From Bacillus sp. MM2020_4 (GTDB lineage Bacteria > Bacillota > Bacilli > Bacillales > Cytobacillaceae), in NCBI RefSeq assembly GCF_011250555.1, contig NZ_JAANMZ010000011.1:1-64000 (forward strand): DNA of 64,000 nt, given 5' to 3'. The translations under genes and the position numbers were made by a program. A model generated the notes under the pieces. The model was not told the origin of the DNA. It saw only the letters and a program-made list of their open reading frames with translations, and searched no databases. Below are positions 61,517 through 64,000 of this stretch, piece after piece. Positions within the stretch are counted from its first letter, which is position 1, and each line of letters starts with the position of its first letter.

Positions 61517-62671
61517 TTAATGGAGCCATTGGCTCATATGTTCTTGAATTTCTTTATATGTTGCGTCGGCATTAGAAAGTCCGTATGCTCCGGCATTTTC
61601 TAAAGGTACGATACGAAATTGATGATATTTTTGACTTGTCACGAATGTTGGAGAAAACACAGGGTTTGAGAGCTCAATCGTGTTGCCTTTTTCTGAAACA
61701 TGTTTGGTAATATCTATTGTGGCTAACCCACCAATATCCTTATAATCCCCATATTGTGCAGATAGAAAATTCCCTAATGAATAAACCACAAATGATTTGC
61801 GGCCATCCGTCGTCGGAATCCATTTCATTGGCTGCAATACATGCGGATGGGAGCCAAAGATAATATCTACACCCTCATTAGCCAAGAAATTCGCCAAATC
61901 CTTTTGTTCATCAGTCGGGATTCGCTGATACTCCATCCCCCAATGAATACTCATCACCACAACATCTGCTGCCTTTTTAGCACGATGAATTTCATTCTTC
62001 ATGATTTCTCGATCGATCAGGTTGACAAGATAGTCTTTTCCAGTCGGAACAGAAATTCCATTTGTGCCATATGTGTATGAAAGAAAGGCAATTTTAATGC
62101 CATTCTTCGTAATGACACGCAAATCCTCTCGATCCTTCTCATCAATGAAACTCCCGACATGTGGTAAACCAATACTATCTAAATAGGCGGACTCTGACTG
62201 AATTCCTTTTTCCCCTTTATCCAATGAATGGTTATTGGCTGTTGAAACGATATCGACTCCGGAATGGACGAGCGCACTGGCAACCTCGTGCGGACTATTG
62301 AACATGGGATACCCGGATAAACCCAATTCTAGACCACCTAACATACTTTCTTGATTTGCCGTCAGTACATCTGGCTTCTCCAATAATGGTTTCACAGGCT
62401 CGAACATGGGATCAAAACTATATTCTGCACCATTAAAAGCGTCTACATAGACAGGACTATGGATAAGAATATCGCCAATCGCACCGAGCGTAACCTTTTC
62501 AGTCAACTCATGATTGATATTGATGGATGGGCGTGTTTTATGGTCTTTCGTTACGTATACCATGTCATCCTGTTTAGACACTTGATTTTGCTGAATAATC
62601 CAGACAGACGCCGCAGCAACAATACAAACCAAAATAATGAATGTGGAGGAAATAATAGCTTTTTTCTTCAT
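61517..62671 (-). CDS. CapA/PgsA-family metallophosphatase-like surface protein
   Basis: A 384-residue protein with an N-terminal membrane anchor (residues about 5-25) and an extracellular CapA domain: GAIGDILIHSPVYVDA near 54 supplies metal ligands, then TANNHSLDKGEKG, SIHWGMEYQR and GSHPHVLQPM follow the calcineurin-like pattern. Relatives participate in poly-gamma-glutamate capsule export or anchoring, but no capB/capC genes are here. Inserted between yneQ and the yneR-position gene. Confidence 0.88.
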   Translation of the reverse strand: MKKKAIISSTFIILVCIVAAASVWIIQQNQVSKQDDMVYVTKDHKTRPSININHELTEKVTLGAIGDILIHSPVYVDAFNGAEYSFDPMFEPVKPLLEKPDVLTANQESMLGGLELGLSGYPMFNSPHEVASALVHSGVDIVSTANNHSLDKGEKGIQSESAYLDSIGLPHVGSFIDEKDREDLRVITKNGIKIAFLSYTYGTNGISVPTGKDYLVNLIDREIMKNEIHRAKKAADVVVMSIHWGMEYQRIPTDEQKDLANFLANEGVDIIFGSHPHVLQPMKWIPTTDGRKSFVVYSLGNFLSAQYGDYKDIGGLATIDITKHVSEKGNTIELSNPVFSPTFVTSQKYHQFRIVPLENAGAYGLSNADATYKEIQEHMSQWLH

Positions 62672-62802
62672 TTAATCACCTTTACCCATCACGTTATCAT
62701 GCAAATTATTTCTATGCTCATTGTTTATACTATATTATATTTAAGAATAACATTAAATCTATTCTTGGTGGACTAATTAAAAATGATTGGATTGTGAAAA
62801 AA

Positions 62803-63093
62803 ATGTTTCGGATTACCCCGAGTGCATACGAAAAATTACTATACACCGTAAATAACGAGAAACAAACACCAGATGAAACACTGTTCTTACGTTTAAGTAT
62901 GGGGATCGGTTGAGGTGGTCCAAAATTAAATCTGTCTCTGGAAGAGCGGAAAATACAAGGGGATACTACGTTTGAGTTTGGTGAGCTCATTATCCTTATC
63001 CATGAAAAGGATTTTGTTTATTTTGACCAAACTAAGCTCGATTATATTCAGGATGTAATGGGAAATAAAACATTTAAATTGTTAAAAATGTAG
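62803..63093 (+). CDS. HesB/IscA-like selenoprotein at the yneR position
   Basis: A 96-residue HesB/IscA-fold protein interrupted by TGA at 62911-62913. Reading through gives MFRITPSAYEKLLYTV ... LRLSMGIG-Sec-GGPKLNLSLEE ... FEFGELIILIHEKDFVYFD and a stop at 63093. Sec37 falls exactly where IscA-type proteins have their first conserved Cys (GCxG). The sequence on both sides aligns as one protein, so this is not a pseudogene. HesB-like selenoproteins are a known family in selenium-using bacteria. ATG 62803 is preferred; GTG 62794 is possible. The ribosome binding site is weak. A terminator follows. Confidence 0.88.
62931..62950 (+). promoter_or_regulatory. candidate bacterial SECIS hairpin of the HesB-like gene
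   Basis: TCTG-T-CTCT-GGA-AGAG-CGGA folds into a four-pair upper stem, a single bulged U on the 5' side and a four-pair lower stem. The apical loop starts with GG, 26 bases after the TGA. A bulged U plus loop G is the defining pattern of the E. coli fdhF-type SECIS. Confidence 0.82.
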
Positions 63094-63097
63094 ATCA

Positions 63098-63127
63098 AAG
63101 GAGCCTCCACAGTGGACGCTCCTTTTT
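63098..63127 (+). terminator. terminator after the HesB-like selenoprotein gene
   Basis: AAAGGAGC/GCTCCTTT stem with an inner CCAC/GTGG pair and TTTTT tail, five bases after the TAG, confirming the gene end beyond the internal TGA. Confidence 0.9.
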
Positions 63128-63146
63128 GCTGTCAACAAAGAAAATT

Positions 63147-63320
63147 TTATTCTTCCATTTCGAAAAAAAATTCAATTAATTCATCAAAATTATTCGTTGT
63201 TTTTATCGGAAAGCTGTCAGTCATTTCTCCGTTCCTGGTAAACTCAACAATAAATTCATTTACATCTGGGTTATTCGAAACAACGGTTGAAAAAATAAGA
63301 TCCTGTTCCACCTCTTGCAT
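63147..63320 (-). CDS. small hypothetical acidic protein
   Basis: A 57-residue acidic protein (MQEVEQDLIFSTVVSNNPD ... FDELIEFFFEMEE) with no membrane segment or cysteine. GGAGGGA precedes ATG 63320. Family not recognised. It is convergent with the HesB-like gene. Confidence 0.65.
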   Translation of the reverse strand: MQEVEQDLIFSTVVSNNPDVNEFIVEFTRNGEMTDSFPIKTTNNFDELIEFFFEMEE

Positions 63321-63478
63321 CAAAATCCCTCCACTCTTGTAGTTTCCATCCATACTTATATACTACAGAAGATATAGATGAATGACCGGAGTGATTCTGA
63401 ATTTTTTATGAAAAATAAAAAAGAACCGTTTAAGGTCCATTAATAAAATAATAAAAAGTAATTAAACTTTGAGAAATG

Positions 63479-63626
63479 TCTAGCTCCAGCTCCCTAGCGG
63501 CTAGTGTCCTTCACTCTCCGCCCTACGATAAGTCAACATCGAATCGCCTTCCGGCTCTTCGTGTTTCCTTTATCTCAGTTGGATCGCTCCAGGCCATACG
63601 CCGCTGACCAGGGCGCTTGCGCTTTT
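63479..63626 (-). repeat. dispersed Bacillus-type repetitive element at the plsY 3' end
   Basis: A GC-richer, highly structured stretch beginning TCTAGCTCCAGCTCCCTAGC and ending GGGCGCTTGCGCTTTTC, with ATAAGTCAACATCGAATCGC in the middle, is unlike the surrounding AT-rich DNA. I recall near-identical elements in many intergenic spots of Bacillus/Neobacillus genomes. The terminal GGCGC/GCGCTTTTC hairpin could act as a terminator. It fills most of the gap upstream of plsY's stop. Confidence 0.6.
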
Positions 63627-63627
63627 C

Positions 63628-64000
63628 TTACAGCCATTTGATTTTGGGCTCTGTTTTGTCAATGATTCTTTTTATATTTGCCCGATGTCTGTAAATGACA
63701 AAGGATGCCAGTAAAAACACGACGATCAACAAGGGGATGTCCCATTTTTGCACAAATCCTTCCATGACTGCAAATAATATAGCGATAATTCCGGCAATCA
63801 TCGATGACAAGGAAACATATTTTGTTATGTACAAACTAATAAAGAATGCGACTAATACGGTTAAGAACAAATAGGGTGCTGCAAACAATAGAACTCCACC
63901 AGAAGTAGCGACGGCTTTCCCGCCACGAAATCCAGCGAATAGAGGGTAAGTATGTCCCAAAACAGCAAACACACCAGCCAATAATGGGTTCATATCAATC
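63628..64000 (-). CDS. plsY: glycerol-3-phosphate acyltransferase PlsY, partial (5' end outside the window)
   Basis: The C-terminal 123 residues of the acyl-phosphate-dependent acyltransferase that makes lysophosphatidic acid. The second conserved loop motif [18 protein letters not shown] (phosphate-binding) is visible, followed by three or four membrane helices and a basic tail. The frame stays open to the window edge; an internal ATG at 63993 is not the real start. Position corresponds to B. subtilis yneS. Confidence 0.94.
   Translation of the reverse strand, partial: IDMNPLLAGVFAVLGHTYPLFAGFRGGKAVATSGGVLLFAAPYLFLTVLVAFFISLYITKYVSLSSMIAGIIAILFAVMEGFVQKWDIPLLIVVFLLASFVIYRHRANIKRIIDKTEPKIKWL

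Noticed and set aside
62803-63093. HesB-like gene as a nonsense-mutated pseudogene
   Set aside because: Only one stop, at the functional Cys position, followed by a SECIS-shaped hairpin and an intact rest of the frame and terminator.

Overview
The window looks like chromosomal DNA of an endospore-forming, low-GC member of the Bacillaceae (Bacillus/Neobacillus-like). The evidence is strong AGGAGG-type ribosome binding sites, frequent TTG and GTG starts, many spore genes (cotH, cotB-like, cotG-like, cotM, sspO, sspP, sspN, tlp, four GerPA/GerPF-like genes, a gamma-SASP-like gene), a TreR/CcpA-controlled trehalose operon, a guanine riboswitch on xpt-pbuX, and the B. subtilis-like order cotM-sspP-sspO-citB-yneN-sspN-tlp-yneP-yneQ-yneR-plsY across the right third. 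No rRNA, tRNA or CRISPR was seen.

Left third (1-20 kb): isochorismatase-like hydrolase, 2TM potassium channel, three tandem GerP-like spore genes, SRAP protein YoqW, treP-treA-treR with operators and a cre site, a LysM/M14 peptidoglycan peptidase, a DCC protein, a nitronate monooxygenase-like protein and a PAP2 enzyme. A spore-coat island follows: a DUF2642-like protein, two CotB-like proteins, the CotH kinase, and a divergent CotG-like protein made of Gly-Ser-Lys triplets. Then come an ArsB-like permease, a pyruvate-kinase-like protein and a methionine aminopeptidase.

Middle (21-46 kb): a fluoride riboswitch drives two crcB genes. A large sulfane-sulfur cluster follows: CoA-disulfide reductase-rhodanese, CstR, TusA, DsrE-like, rhodanese, TusA-rhodanese, rhodanese-persulfide dioxygenase, rhodanese, TauE and a membrane-thioredoxin fusion. 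Eight near-identical 16-bp palindromes resembling CstR operators are spread through it, and a 52-bp tandem hairpin array lies just upstream of cstR. After that come a decayed serine recombinase, an MFS pump, phnD-phnC-phnE (with a double-length permease), xpt-pbuX, an acyl-CoA ligase with a carboxyltransferase, and kbl-tdh.

Right third (45-64 kb): the main discovery is a selenocysteine set that ordinary ORF calling breaks. selD carries an in-frame UGA in its active site (Sec-Gly-Cys-Lys). A divergent SelW-like gene has Cys-Met-Gln-UGA. The yneR-position HesB/IscA-like gene has UGA where the first conserved Cys belongs. Each UGA is followed by a hairpin at bacterial-SECIS distance. selA sits between cotM and sspP. 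selB and the Sec tRNA gene are not in the window. Aconitase with CcpC-like dyads, an ABC-F protein with an attenuator-like leader, a mtnA plus class II aldolase pair, a two-domain AAA ATPase, CapA and a partial plsY complete the region.
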